NCBI GenBank assembly: GCA_035489715.1
Contig: DATHAP010000137.1
Coordinates: 1 to 51,993, forward strand
Direction of reading: 5' to 3'
DNA from: Actinomycetes bacterium
GTDB taxonomy: Bacteria > Actinomycetota > Actinomycetes > JACCUZ01
DNA length: 51,993 bases
A program made the translations under genes and the position numbers. Positions 17,372 through 25,875 of this stretch are shown one piece after another. Within the stretch, counting starts at the first letter, position 1. Each line of letters opens with the position of its first letter. The notes below the pieces were generated by a model, which worked only from the letters and a program-made list of their open reading frames with translations, was not told the DNA's origin and did not search any database.

Positions 17372-17770
17372 TCAGAGCATCTGGCTGCCGCGCTGCTCGC
17401 GGACCGATCCCGAGGACACGTCGGAGGTGTCGACACCGACGTGCTTCGACTTCGCGACCTCGAACTCGCGGTCGGTCAGCTTGCCGCGGTCGTGCAGGTC
17501 GGCCAGCGCGCCGAGCTCGGCGGCGGTCGTCATGCTGGCCGCCTCGCCGTGCTCGACCCGGTGCTGGTCGGCGGTCGTGCCGGGCGGCCGGATGACCAGG
17601 TAGATCAGCGGACCGATGATCGGCAGCACGCAGAACGCGATCAGCCACAGCGCGCGGACGACCAGCTTGGCGTCGTGGCGACGGATGACGTCCCAGGCCG
17701 CGTAGCCGAACAGCACGATGAACGGGACGACGAAGATCGCCAGCAGCAGGCCCTGCCAGAACCACGACAT
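17372..17770 (-). CDS. PLDc_N membrane protein with C-terminal SHOCT domain
   Basis: A 132-residue protein. Two helices (residues 5-25 and about 40-62, ending CVLPIIGPLIYLVIRP) match the PLDc_N module, and residues 80-108 (ELGALADLHDRGKLTDREFE) are a SHOCT domain. ATG 17770 has GAGGAGG upstream. A perfect TCACCCG palindrome is 66 bp upstream. It is the first gene of a unit that continues into the MBL hydrolase and phosphodiesterase genes. Function is unknown. Confidence 0.87.
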   Translation of the reverse strand: MSWFWQGLLLAIFVVPFIVLFGYAAWDVIRRHDAKLVVRALWLIAFCVLPIIGPLIYLVIRPPGTTADQHRVEHGEAASMTTAAELGALADLHDRGKLTDREFEVAKSKHVGVDTSDVSSGSVREQRGSQML

Positions 17771-17835
17771 GGAACGCCTCCTCGGACCCGTATCGGGCCT
17801 CACGCCCACCGTGGCCCTTTCGGCGAGCTCTTCCC

Positions 17836-17852
17836 TCACCCGGAGCGGGTGA
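17836..17852. promoter_or_regulatory. Perfect TCACCCG palindrome (site D)
   Basis: TCACCCG-GAG-CGGGTGA, both arms exact, 66 bp upstream of the SHOCT/PLDc_N start and immediately after the stop of the broken GAP-family gene. Confidence 0.6.
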
Positions 17853-18394
17853 TCAGAGCAGGCCGCCCAGACCCTTGCCGAGCACCGACACCCCGAGGAC
17901 GAGGAGCAGCACAGCCATGACCGTCGCGATGTTGGCCTGCAGCCAGCCCTGCTCGTCGAGCGGGTGCCGCAGCCGGGCGCCGGCCACGGCGTACGCGACG
18001 GCCGGCACCACGACCGTCGAGACCGCCACCGTGAAGACCGCCACCGAGGCGACCTGCTCCGCGGTGTCGAGTGACGCCGCGGCCACCGTCACCCCTGCCG
18101 AGACGCACAACAACAGGTTCTTGGGGTTGACGGCGGAGAGCAGCACGCCCATCCCCGCCGCCTTGACCGGCGTCATCTGGTCGATGGCGGTCATCCACGA
18201 CGGCAGGGTGGCCGGCTCGTCGCCGGTGCAGGCGGGACCGCCACTGCCGGGCAGCCAGGAGCAGCAGCAGGAGGCCGAGCACCAGCTTGGTCACGGAGGG
18301 ACCCGCCCGGGGCCAGCAGCATGAGGATGACCGCGATGACCGGCACCGGGGAGACGGCGACGCCCACGGCCCGGGGGAGGAGGTCGCCGGCCAC
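17853..18394 (-). pseudogene. Degraded GAP-family (LysE-like) transporter gene
   Basis: Three reading frames must be joined to recover a GAP-family (Sap) protein. From GTG 18394: AGDLLPRAVGVAVSPVPVIA and MLLAP in one frame; then TKLVLGLLLLLLAARQWRSR in a second; then GDEPATLPSWMTAIDQMTP onward to GLGGLL in a third. Compared with the family, about 40 residues (the second membrane segment region) are missing at the first junction, and a one-base shift occurs in the basic linker. A sequencing error could explain the small shift but not the deletion. The 113-residue 3' part alone (from ATG 18194) is open and may be annotated as a short CDS. Confidence 0.8.
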
Positions 18395-18607
18395 GGGCCC
18401 ATGGCTGGACGCTAGAAGGCCCGATCAGCCGGCGGCCTCCCCCTTCCGGGGTGACGACGTGCGCCCGGAACCACCCGTTCCGTCACTCTTTCGGGTAGCA
18501 GACGGGCAAAGAACCGTGGGACACCGCCTGCCAGCCCTTGCGCCGGACACTCACCCCGAGTGACGGTGGGTCGGGCGCCACGGGTGCCTCCAGGACGGGA
18601 GGGCACT

Positions 18608-21382
18608 GTGGGCAGGCGACTCGGGGTCGCGGCACCGCGCGGAGCCGCGGACGCGTTCGGCGTCCTGCCGGCGGAGCCGAGGGTCCACGTGCCCCGGCAG
18701 CGGCTCGAGGCCGAGCTGGACCGCGCGACGCGGCGCCCGCTCACGGTCGTGGTGGCACCGGCCGGTGCGGGCAAGACCTCCGGCCTTGCACGGTGGGCCG
18801 CGGCGACGCTCCCGACGGCCCGCTGGCTGGTCGCCCGCAAGGGTGACCGTCCCGAGGTCCTGGCCCGGGCGCTGCTGGCCGCCGCCGGCAGGCCCGACCC
18901 GGACGCCGACTGGGTCGTCGACGACGTGCCGAAGGCCGTGCTCGAGCTGCTGCGATCCGCCACCCCCGACCCGCGACCACTCGTGATCGACGACGCGCAC
19001 CACCTGGCGCCGGAGAGCTGGGCCGTGCTGGACGAGGTCGTCACCGCCGCGCCCGGCCACCTGCGGGTGGTGCTCGCGACCCGGCGGGACACCCCGCTGC
19101 CGACGGTGGCGCTCGAGCTCGGGGACGCCCTGACCGTGCTGCGGTCCGAGGTCCTGAAGTTCGACGACGACGAGGCGGCTCAGCTCGTGATGGCTCACGC
19201 GCCGGACGCGTCCGACGAGGACGTCCACGCGATCCAGGCCCGGGCGGACGGCTGGGCGGCGGCGCTCGTCCTCGGCGCCCGCAGCCTGGCCGCGGCACCC
19301 GACCGGGCAGCCGCCCGGACCGCGCTGGCGCACACCGAGCAGCCGGTCCTCGACTACCTGCTCGGCGAGGTCTTCGCGACCATGCCCGCGGCCTGCCGGC
19401 ACGTGCTCCAGTGCACCACCGACGAGCCGGTCGTGACCGCCGAGGCGGCCGTCCTCCTGTCCGGTGACCCCCAGGCGCCGGAGCACCTCGCCGCGCTCGC
19501 CGCCGAGGGGATGCTGGTCACCGCCTACGGCTCGGGTCCGATGGAGGCGTGGTCCTACCACCCGCTGCTGCGCGAGCTGCTGCGGCGACAGCTGGCCGGG
19601 CCGGACCGTGCCCTGGGTCTCGCGGCGCACGCGCGTGCCGCCCACCACCACGCTATGCACGGTCCGCTCGACGAGGCCGTCCGGCACGCGATGCTGGCCG
19701 GGGAGCACGACCTGCTCGCGACCCTGCTGGTCGAGCGCGGCCTCACCCTGACGACTACCGGCCACGAAGACCTGGTCGCCGAGGCGCTGCGCGCGCTGCC
19801 GGACGGCATGACGGAGGAGCTGCCGGCGCTGCTCGGTGTGACGGCTCTGCTGCTGCGCTGCACCGGCGACCGAGAGCAGGCGGTCCGGGTGGCCGCCCTG
19901 GCCGCACGCGCAGCACGCCGGACCCGGGACGGGCTGCTCAGCCGCGGGGGCCGACGGCGGCCGCCCACCGTGACGGAGGCTGCCCTGCTGGCCGACGTCG
20001 CCATCCTGAACGCCTGGCTGGCTCGGCTGGGCTGGCACGACCTAAACGATGCGGTGGTGGGTGCCCGCGAGGTCGCCGCCTACGCGTCCCCGGCCGGGGC
20101 CGGGTCCGGCGAGCTCGACCCGGCACGGCTCTCCTGGCTGCTGCACGAGCTGGCAGTCGTGGAGAGCTGGTCCGGGGAGCTCGAGCTCGCCACTCGGCAC
20201 TCCGACGAGGCACTGGTGACCGCCCGTGCCGTGGACAACCACCGGCTGGCGGCCGCCGCGCTGGCCGACCGAGCCGTCCTCCAGCTCCTGGAGGGCCAGT
20301 TCCAGACCGCCGCGGCCACTGCACGTGAATGCCTCGGCGAGTCGAGGGCTGCCGGCCGGGCGGCCGACGGCTATCTCGGTTACCCGCACGTCGCCCTGGG
20401 CTGGGCGGCGTTCTACGACCTGCGGCTCGCGGACGCGGCCGCCGAGCTCGCCGAGGTCCGGCGGCTCGACGGTCAGGCGTTCGAGCCGCTGGTCGACGCC
20501 CTCTGCCACGTGCTCGAGGCCCGCCTGCTCGCGGAGACCGGTGACGTGGCTGGGGCCAGACGCCTGCTCAGCTCGGCGCCCGCCCGCCCGGAGCCGGCCC
20601 CGGCGTTCCTGGACGGCATCTACGCGGTGGTACGGGCCCACTGGGCCCTGGTCGACGGCGACGTCGGCGACACAGAGGCGCAGCTCCCGGTGATGCGGTG
20701 GCTCGGCTGGCAGGTCAGCACCTCGGCGTTCGAGGGCGTGCTCGCCGACCTCGACGGACGACCGGCGGAGGCGCTCGACCGGTTGGCGGAGGCGCTCGCG
20801 GTGCCCGCGTCGGGGGAGCAGCTGGTCTGCGCGGCGTTCGCCGCGGCCTACCGCGCCCGGCTGCAGCTCGCCGCCGGCCGGCTGGGTGCCGCCCGGGACT
20901 CGTTGCGCGACGCTCTCACCCGGGCCGCCCCGCAGAAGCTGCTGCACCCGCTCCTGGCCGGGGCGTCACCCGGCGGCGGGTACGACGACCTGCTGCGCCG
21001 GCTGTCCCGCGGGCGGGACGCGCACCCCTTCGCCGCCTACGTGGTCGCCGGCCTGGAGCGGTACCGGCGGCCGTACCCCGACCTCTCGAGCCGGGCCGCG
21101 ACCATCGCGCCGTCGGCGGGGAAGATCCGCGCCGAGGCAGCGCCGCCGGAGAAAACCCTTGGCCCGCCCTCCGGAATCGCGATGCCGGCGCAGGCCCTGA
21201 CCGGCCGCGAGGCGGAGGTGCTGCGGGAGCTCGCGCTCGGCGGCTCCTACCAGGACGTGGCGCGGGTGCTCTACGTCACCGAGAACACGGTCAAGACCCA
21301 CGTGTCCGCCGTCTATCGCAAGCTCGGGGTCGAGCGTCGCGCGGACGCGTTGCGACGAGCCCGCGAGATCGGTCTCATCTAA
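18608..21382 (+). CDS. MalT-like LuxR-family ATPase transcriptional regulator
   Basis: A 924-residue large ATP-binding LuxR regulator. Walker A APAGAGKT is at residues 50-57, Walker B PLVIDDAHHL near 125-132, a long central region of TPR-like helical repeats follows, and a LuxR helix-turn-helix (LTGREAEVLRELALGG and TENTVKTHVSAVYRKLGV) occupies the last 65 residues. GTG 18608 was chosen because GGGAGG precedes it; the frame is open 16 codons further. Such proteins are usually activators gated by ATP and a small ligand. It sits in the centre of the genes that carry TCACCCG palindromes and is their most likely regulator here; this is inference. The 213 bp upstream hold only half-site-like sequences (TCACTCTTTCGGGTAG at 18483). 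Confidence 0.92.
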   Translation: MGRRLGVAAPRGAADAFGVLPAEPRVHVPRQRLEAELDRATRRPLTVVVAPAGAGKTSGLARWAAATLPTARWLVARKGDRPEVLARALLAAAGRPDPDADWVVDDVPKAVLELLRSATPDPRPLVIDDAHHLAPESWAVLDEVVTAAPGHLRVVLATRRDTPLPTVALELGDALTVLRSEVLKFDDDEAAQLVMAHAPDASDEDVHAIQARADGWAAALVLGARSLAAAPDRAAARTALAHTEQPVLDYLLGEVFATMPAACRHVLQCTTDEPVVTAEAAVLLSGDPQAPEHLAALAAEGMLVTAYGSGPMEAWSYHPLLRELLRRQLAGPDRALGLAAHARAAHHHAMHGPLDEAVRHAMLAGEHDLLATLLVERGLTLTTTGHEDLVAEALRALPDGMTEELPALLGVTALLLRCTGDREQAVRVAALAARAARRTRDGLLSRGGRRRPPTVTEAALLADVAILNAWLARLGWHDLNDAVVGAREVAAYASPAGAGSGELDPARLSWLLHELAVVESWSGELELATRHSDEALVTARAVDNHRLAAAALADRAVLQLLEGQFQTAAATARECLGESRAAGRAADGYLGYPHVALGWAAFYDLRLADAAAELAEVRRLDGQAFEPLVDALCHVLEARLLAETGDVAGARRLLSSAPARPEPAPAFLDGIYAVVRAHWALVDGDVGDTEAQLPVMRWLGWQVSTSAFEGVLADLDGRPAEALDRLAEALAVPASGEQLVCAAFAAAYRARLQLAAGRLGAARDSLRDALTRAAPQKLLHPLLAGASPGGGYDDLLRRLSRGRDAHPFAAYVVAGLERYRRPYPDLSSRAATIAPSAGKIRAEAAPPEKTLGPPSGIAMPAQALTGREAEVLRELALGGSYQDVARVLYVTENTVKTHVSAVYRKLGVERRADALRRAREIGLI

Positions 21383-21392
21383 GCCCCGCCGC

Positions 21393-21409
21393 CGTCCCTC
21401 GGGGGGACG
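21393..21409 (+). terminator. Hairpin terminator after LuxR regulator
   Basis: CGTCCC-TCGGG-GGGACG, a six-bp stem 10 bp after the stop, between convergent genes. Confidence 0.4.
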
Positions 21410-21442
21410 TGTGACCCGGTCGTCGATACCCGCGGTGCGTGG

Positions 21443-21691
21443 TCACGGCCGCGCCGGTCGGGCAGCACCGCTGGGCTGCGCCGGCTGGGGCCGGGCCGGC
21501 AGCTTGGTGACCTCGAGGATCTCGACCCCGAGCTCGTCGAGCCGGTCTAGGACGCTGGTGAGGGCCACCTGATCCGGGAGCTCGCCCTGGAGGACGGTGG
21601 TGACGGGCTGCACGCTGGCCGCGAGGAGAGGGAAGGCCGTGAGGAGGTCGTCCGAGAGCGCCCCGCCGACCCGCACGACGTACTGCGCCAT
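21443..21691 (-). CDS. Conserved hypothetical small protein
   Basis: An 82-residue protein beginning AQYVVRVGGALSDDLLTAFP, with a predicted ACT-like beta-alpha-beta pattern (GELPDQVALTSVLDRLDELG then VEILEV) and a Pro/Ala-rich tail. ATG 21691 follows GAAGGGCGG. I do not recognise a named family, though similar short proteins seem common in Actinobacteria. A degenerate TCACCCG site is 62 bp upstream. Confidence 0.72.
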   Translation of the reverse strand: MAQYVVRVGGALSDDLLTAFPLLAASVQPVTTVLQGELPDQVALTSVLDRLDELGVEILEVTKLPARPQPAQPSGAARPARP

Positions 21692-21752
21692 CACACCGCC
21701 CTTCGCCCCGCGCCACCTGCGACAACGGTGCGTCCTGTCCGGTCGCGTCGCC

Positions 21753-21769
21753 TCACCCGGCGTGGGGGA
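21753..21769. promoter_or_regulatory. TCACCCG-type palindrome (site E1)
   Basis: TCACCCG GCG TGGGGGA: one exact arm, the other 5 of 7; 62 bp upstream of the minus-strand gene at 21691. Confidence 0.4.
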
Positions 21770-21802
21770 ATGCGTGGGGTCCCGACCGCCCACTGCCCCG
21801 AC

Positions 21803-21819
21803 TCACCCGGTGAGGGGGA
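21803..21819. promoter_or_regulatory. TCACCCG-type palindrome (site E2)
   Basis: TCACCCG GTG AGGGGGA: one exact arm, the other 5 of 7; exactly 50 bp from site E1 and 86 bp upstream of the DUF1269 start. Confidence 0.4.
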
Positions 21820-21904
21820 GGCGGCGCAGCGGTCCGGCCTCCTACCGTCCGCCACAGGCCGCCGTCCCTCCGGACGGCGTGGCAGCACAGTGCAAGGAGG
21901 ATCC

Positions 21905-22390
21905 GTGGCCACTCTGACCGTGTGGAAGTTCCCCGACGCCTATGGCGCAGAGCGCACCGAGTCCATCCTGGAGCGCCTGCAGAAGGAAGAGCTCATCGCC
22001 ATCCACGACGCCGCGACGGTGTCCTGGCCCGAGGGCGAGAAGAAGCCCAAGACCAGGCAGCTCAACAACCTGGCCGGTGCCGGCGCTCTGGGCGGCAGCT
22101 TCTGGGGACTGCTGTTCGGGCTGATCTTCTTCGTGCCGCTGCTCGGCATGGCGATGGGCGCCGCCATGGGCGCGCTGGGCGGCGCGATGTCGGACGTCGG
22201 CATCGACGACGACTTCATCAAGTCGGTGCGCGACGAGGTGACCCCCGGCACGTCGGCGTTGTTCCTGATGACCTCCGACACCGTCACCGACAAGGTCAAG
22301 GGGGCGTTCGAGGGTTCGCACGCCGAGCTGGTGCGCACCAACCTGAGTACCGAGCAGGAGGCCAAGCTGCGCGAGGTCTTCACCGGCTAG
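21905..22390 (+). CDS. DUF1269-family membrane-associated protein
   Basis: A 161-residue DUF1269 protein: an N-terminal ferredoxin-like half (TLTVWKFPDAYGAERTES), a Gly/Ala-rich hydrophobic middle (GALGGSFWGLLFGLIFFVPLLGMAMG, about residues 60-95) and a C-terminal half with VTPGTSALFLMTSD. GTG 21905 has AAGGAGG upstream. First gene of a four-gene unit with SHOCT, AI-2E-type transporter and UPF0104 genes. DUF1269 proteins are often stress-linked; function unknown. Confidence 0.9.
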   Translation: MATLTVWKFPDAYGAERTESILERLQKEELIAIHDAATVSWPEGEKKPKTRQLNNLAGAGALGGSFWGLLFGLIFFVPLLGMAMGAAMGALGGAMSDVGIDDDFIKSVRDEVTPGTSALFLMTSDTVTDKVKGAFEGSHAELVRTNLSTEQEAKLREVFTG

Positions 22391-22398
22391 GAGCCCCC

Positions 22399-22578
22399 GT
22401 GACCGTCGAACCAGTCGGGGCCGCGTGCACCGACCAGCATCATGACCTGGTCGACATGCTGCGCGACCTCGCATCGATGCGCGACACGGGGCTCCTCACC
22501 GAGGCCGAGTTCCAGCGGGCGCGCGCCATGGCGGTCGCCTGGCACGACGCCGCGGCGGCCTCACAGCCGGCGCGATGA
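22399..22578 (+). CDS. Short SHOCT-domain protein
   Basis: A 59-residue protein that is little more than a SHOCT domain (DMLRDLASMRDTGLLTEAEF at about residues 19-38). GTG 22399 follows TAGGAG and lies 8 bp after the DUF1269 stop; its own stop overlaps the next start as ATGA. Both neighbours and the spacing support translation. Confidence 0.78.
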   Translation: MTVEPVGAACTDQHHDLVDMLRDLASMRDTGLLTEAEFQRARAMAVAWHDAAAASQPAR

Positions 22579-23702
22579 CGGCGGCGCCGACCGAGGCCGA
22601 CGACACCAGTCATCGGCTTCTGCCCCGCGGCGTCATCGTGCTGCTCGGCGCGGCGGCGGCCGTGATCATCGCTGGCGGCATGCGGGCTGCCAGTGGCTTC
22701 GTCGCCCCGATCTTCTTCGCGCTGGTCCTCACGATCGCCTGCGCGCCGGTCCGTCAAGTGGCCCTCCGGCACCGGTGGCCTTCGTGGGCGGCCACGCTGG
22801 TGATGCTGGTGACCGCGTACGCCATCGTGCTGGTACTGACGCTCAGCCTGGCGGTCTCAGCTATCCAGCTGGCCGCCACCGTCCCGCAGTATGCGGATCA
22901 GGCCGACGCCCTCGTCGCGGACGCACAGAACTGGCTGAGCGCCCAGGGACTCAACGAGGCTTCGGTGCAGAAAGCCCTGAGCAACCTCGACCTCGGCAAG
23001 GTTGCCGACCTGCTGGCCGGCATCCTCGGCAGCCTGCTCGACGTGCTGGGCAGCTTCCTGTTCCTGGTGACCGTGCTGTTCTTCACCGTCGCTGACGTCT
23101 CGGGGGTTCCCCTCCGCGACGCGCTGCTGCGGGAGTCCAAGCCGGGCCTCGCGACCTCGATGCACGGGTTCGTCCACGCCACCCAGCACTACTTGATCAT
23201 GTCGGCGATCTTCGGCGGCATCGTCGCCGTGCTCGACACCGGCGCGCTGTGGCTGCTCGGGGTGCCCCTGCCGGCGCTATGGGGACTCCTCGCGTTCGTC
23301 ACGAACTTCATCCCCAACATCGGCTTCGTCATCGGGCTGGTGCCGCCTGCGATCCTCGCGCTCCTGGACGGCGGCTGGAGCTCGATGCTCGCGGTGGTCG
23401 CGGTCTACTGCGTCCTCAACGTGGTGATCCAGACCTTCATCCAGCCCCGCTACGTCGGCGACGCGGTCGGGCTCAGTCCCACCGTGACGTTCCTGTCGCT
23501 GACCCTGTGGACCTTCGTGCTCGGCTCGCTCGGCGCCCTGCTCGCGGTGCCGATGACGCTGCTCGCGAGGGCGGTCCTCGTCGACGCGGACCCGTCAGCA
23601 GGCTGGGCCCGGGCCTTCATCGGCTCGACGCCGTCGCCGAAGGACGACCCACCGGCTCCCGAGCCGGCCGAACCGGAGCCTGAACGCGGCACGGCAGACT
23701 GA
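22575..23702 (+). CDS. AI-2E family transporter
   Basis: A 375-residue protein with the family layout: two to three N-terminal helices, a soluble region (about residues 95-150), then FVTNFIPNIGFVIGLVPPAI and the late VVIQTFIQPRYVGDAVGLSPTV, both typical of PF01594. Members are exporters or antiporters (for example of AI-2 or sodium/proton), so a quorum role should not be assumed. Start overlaps the SHOCT stop. Confidence 0.92.
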   Translation: MTAAPTEADDTSHRLLPRGVIVLLGAAAAVIIAGGMRAASGFVAPIFFALVLTIACAPVRQVALRHRWPSWAATLVMLVTAYAIVLVLTLSLAVSAIQLAATVPQYADQADALVADAQNWLSAQGLNEASVQKALSNLDLGKVADLLAGILGSLLDVLGSFLFLVTVLFFTVADVSGVPLRDALLRESKPGLATSMHGFVHATQHYLIMSAIFGGIVAVLDTGALWLLGVPLPALWGLLAFVTNFIPNIGFVIGLVPPAILALLDGGWSSMLAVVAVYCVLNVVIQTFIQPRYVGDAVGLSPTVTFLSLTLWTFVLGSLGALLAVPMTLLARAVLVDADPSAGWARAFIGSTPSPKDDPPAPEPAEPEPERGTAD

Positions 23703-23706
23703 CCCG

Positions 23707-24720
23707 GTGGCCAGGTCGGTGCGTCGGTGGACGACCCGCGGTGTCGGGCTGCTCGTCACCGGCATCGGGCTGTACGTCGTCGCGCCCAGCGTGCTGAGCG
23801 TGCTGGACGCATGGCCCAGCCTCGGCGACGTCAAACCGTGGTGGTTCGCCGTCGTGGCGGTGCTGCAGCTCGCCAGCTTCGCCTGCCTCTGGCTGCTGCT
23901 GCGGATCGCCTTCGGTGGTGGCCACCTCTTCGACATCGCGGCCTCCCAGCTGGCCGGGGGTGCTGCGGGCAAGGTGGTGCCCGGCGGACCGGCCACCGGC
24001 GGAGTGGTGCAGGGCGGCATGCTGATCCGGTCCGGCTACCCGCCCCGGCAGGTGGGCGCCGTCCTGAGCGCCACCGGGCTGCTGAGCACCGGGGTGCTGC
24101 TCTCCCTGCCGTTGCTCGTCGTCCCGGCCGTCCTGTTCGGACCGCCGCCGGCCCGCCAGCTCCAGCTCGGGCTGGTCCTCTCGCTCGTGCTCTCCGTGGC
24201 GATCGTCGCCCTCGGCCTGGCCCTGCTGCACTGGGACGGCCTGGTGCGCGCCGTGGCCCGGGTGATCGGCCGCGCGGTGCACCTGGTCCGGCGGAAGAGC
24301 GACCCGGCGACCGTGGCGGCCGCGTTCGTGGGGGAGCGCGACAAGGTCGCCGCCGCCTTCGCCGGCCGGTGGCTGCGTTCGCTGGCCAGCGCCGCCGGCA
24401 ACCGCATGATCGACTACGCCGCCCTCGTCGCGGCCCTGCACGCCGTGGGCGCGACCGCCCGGCCGTCGCTGGTGCTGCTGGCCTACGTCGTCTCCCTGGC
24501 CCTGGCGATGATCCCCATCACGCCCGGTGGCCTCGGCTTCGTCGAGGCGGGTCTCACCACCCTGCTCGTCCTGGCGGGCATCTCGACCGACCAGGCGGTG
24601 GTCGGCACGCTGCTCTACCGGCTCGCGTCGTTCTGGGTCCCGATCCCGCTCGGCGCCCTCGCCTGGGCCTGGTGGCGGGTGCGGCGCTTCGGGTTCCGTC
24701 GCGCGGTGGCCGCGTCCTGA
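23707..24720 (+). CDS. UPF0104 / LPG-synthase-TM flippase-like protein, second copy
   Basis: A 337-residue integral membrane protein with GGAAGKVVPGGPATGGVVQGGML and the late MIPITPGGLGFVEAGLTTLLV, the family signature also seen in the protein at 11803. GTG 23707 is four bases after the AI-2E stop, so it is the last gene of this operon. The two copies differ strongly in sequence, so this is not a recent duplication. Confidence 0.87.
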   Translation: MARSVRRWTTRGVGLLVTGIGLYVVAPSVLSVLDAWPSLGDVKPWWFAVVAVLQLASFACLWLLLRIAFGGGHLFDIAASQLAGGAAGKVVPGGPATGGVVQGGMLIRSGYPPRQVGAVLSATGLLSTGVLLSLPLLVVPAVLFGPPPARQLQLGLVLSLVLSVAIVALGLALLHWDGLVRAVARVIGRAVHLVRRKSDPATVAAAFVGERDKVAAAFAGRWLRSLASAAGNRMIDYAALVAALHAVGATARPSLVLLAYVVSLALAMIPITPGGLGFVEAGLTTLLVLAGISTDQAVVGTLLYRLASFWVPIPLGALAWAWWRVRRFGFRRAVAAS

Positions 24721-24751
24721 CGGAGGTCCCGCCTGATCAGGGCCCTCCGTC
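24719..24751 (+). terminator. Hairpin terminator after UPF0104 gene
   Basis: GACGGAGG pairs with CCTCCGTC across a 17-base loop that itself contains the palindrome CCTGATCAGG. It overlaps the stop codon. Confidence 0.45.
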
Positions 24752-24848
24752 CCTGCCGGGGGGCGCGCCTCCGCGGGACCCTTGAGCCGGTCAGGAGCCG
24801 GCAGCCTGCGAGATCCGCGGCCCCGCCCCGGCCGCGAAGGAGCAAGCC

Positions 24849-25859
24849 ATGCGTGCCGCCGTCGTCCCCACCCTCGGAGCGCCGATGGAGATCCAGGAGC
24901 GGGCGATTCCCGCCCCCGGTCCCGGACAGGTGCAGGTCAAGATCGAGGCTTCCGGGATCTGCCACACGGACATCCATGCCGCCAAGGGCGACTGGCCGGT
25001 CAAGCCGACCGCCCCCTTCGTGCCCGGGCACGAGGGTGTCGGCGTCGTCACGGCGATCGGTGACCAGGTCAAGGAGCACGCCGTCGGCGACCGGGTCGCG
25101 CTGCCCTGGCTGGGCACCGCCTGCGGCCGCTGCCGCTACTGCGTCTCCGGTTGGGAGACCCTCTGCCTCGAGCAGAAGAACACCGGCTACGGCATCGACG
25201 GCGGCTACGCCGAGTACGCGGTGGCCGACGCCCGCTTCGCCGTCTCGGTGCCCGACGCCGTGACGTCGTTCGACGCCGCGCCGCTCACCTGCGCCGGCGT
25301 GACGACGTACAAGGCGGTCAAGGTGTCCGGTGCGCGCAGCGGTGACCTGGTCAGCGTCGTCGGCATCGGCGGCCTCGGCCACCTCGCGGTGCAGTACGCC
25401 GCCATCTCCGGTGCGACGGTCGTCGCGGTCGACGTGAGCCAGGAGAAGCTCGATCTCGCGAAGCTGCTCGGGGCGACGTACACCGTTGACGCCAGCAAGG
25501 AGGACCCGGCGGAGGCCATCCAGGCCCTCGGCGGCGCCGACGTGGCGATCGCGCTGGCCGTGCAGCCGGACTCGATCGACAAGGCGTTCGCATCCCTGCG
25601 CCGCGGCGGTCGCCTCGTGCTGGTCTCCTTGCCGAAGGAGGGCGAGCTCAAGCTCCCCGTCTTCGACACTGTGCTCAAGGGCATCAGTGTCATCGGCTCG
25701 ATCGTCGGCACCCGGCAGGACCTGGCCGAGGTCTTCGACCTCCACGCCCAGGGCCGGACCCGGGTCATCGCCGAGGAGCGCCGGCTCGAGGACGTCAACG
25801 AGTCCTTCGACGAGGTGCTGTCCGGCAGGACGCCGGCGCGGCTGGTGATCCGCATGTAG
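24849..25859 (+). CDS. adhP: Zinc-dependent alcohol dehydrogenase
   Basis: A 336-residue medium-chain dehydrogenase of the AdhP type. Catalytic zinc ligands are C38 (ICHTD), H61 (GHEGVG) and a Cys in LTCAGVTTYKA; structural zinc cysteines are 92, 95, 98 and 106 (ACGRCRYCVSGWETLC); the NAD-binding motif is VGIGGLGHLAVQ. It interconverts primary alcohols and aldehydes with NAD. The ATG has GAAGGAGC upstream. A strong terminator separates it from the phosphoketolase gene, yet the pairing suggests both serve fermentative or overflow redox balance. Confidence 0.93.
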   Translation: MRAAVVPTLGAPMEIQERAIPAPGPGQVQVKIEASGICHTDIHAAKGDWPVKPTAPFVPGHEGVGVVTAIGDQVKEHAVGDRVALPWLGTACGRCRYCVSGWETLCLEQKNTGYGIDGGYAEYAVADARFAVSVPDAVTSFDAAPLTCAGVTTYKAVKVSGARSGDLVSVVGIGGLGHLAVQYAAISGATVVAVDVSQEKLDLAKLLGATYTVDASKEDPAEAIQALGGADVAIALAVQPDSIDKAFASLRRGGRLVLVSLPKEGELKLPVFDTVLKGISVIGSIVGTRQDLAEVFDLHAQGRTRVIAEERRLEDVNESFDEVLSGRTPARLVIRM

Positions 25860-25875
25860 CTCCCGGCCGCCGCCG

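Noticed and set aside
22575-23702. Quorum sensing through AI-2
   Set aside because: The AI-2E family name is historical; no luxS or AI-2 receptor is visible and the neighbours are DUF1269, SHOCT and flippase-like genes.
24738-24755. DosR-like GGGNC-N4-GTCCC site upstream of adhP
   Set aside because: The bases are explained by the right arm of the hairpin after the UPF0104 gene, and the match to the DosR consensus is poor.
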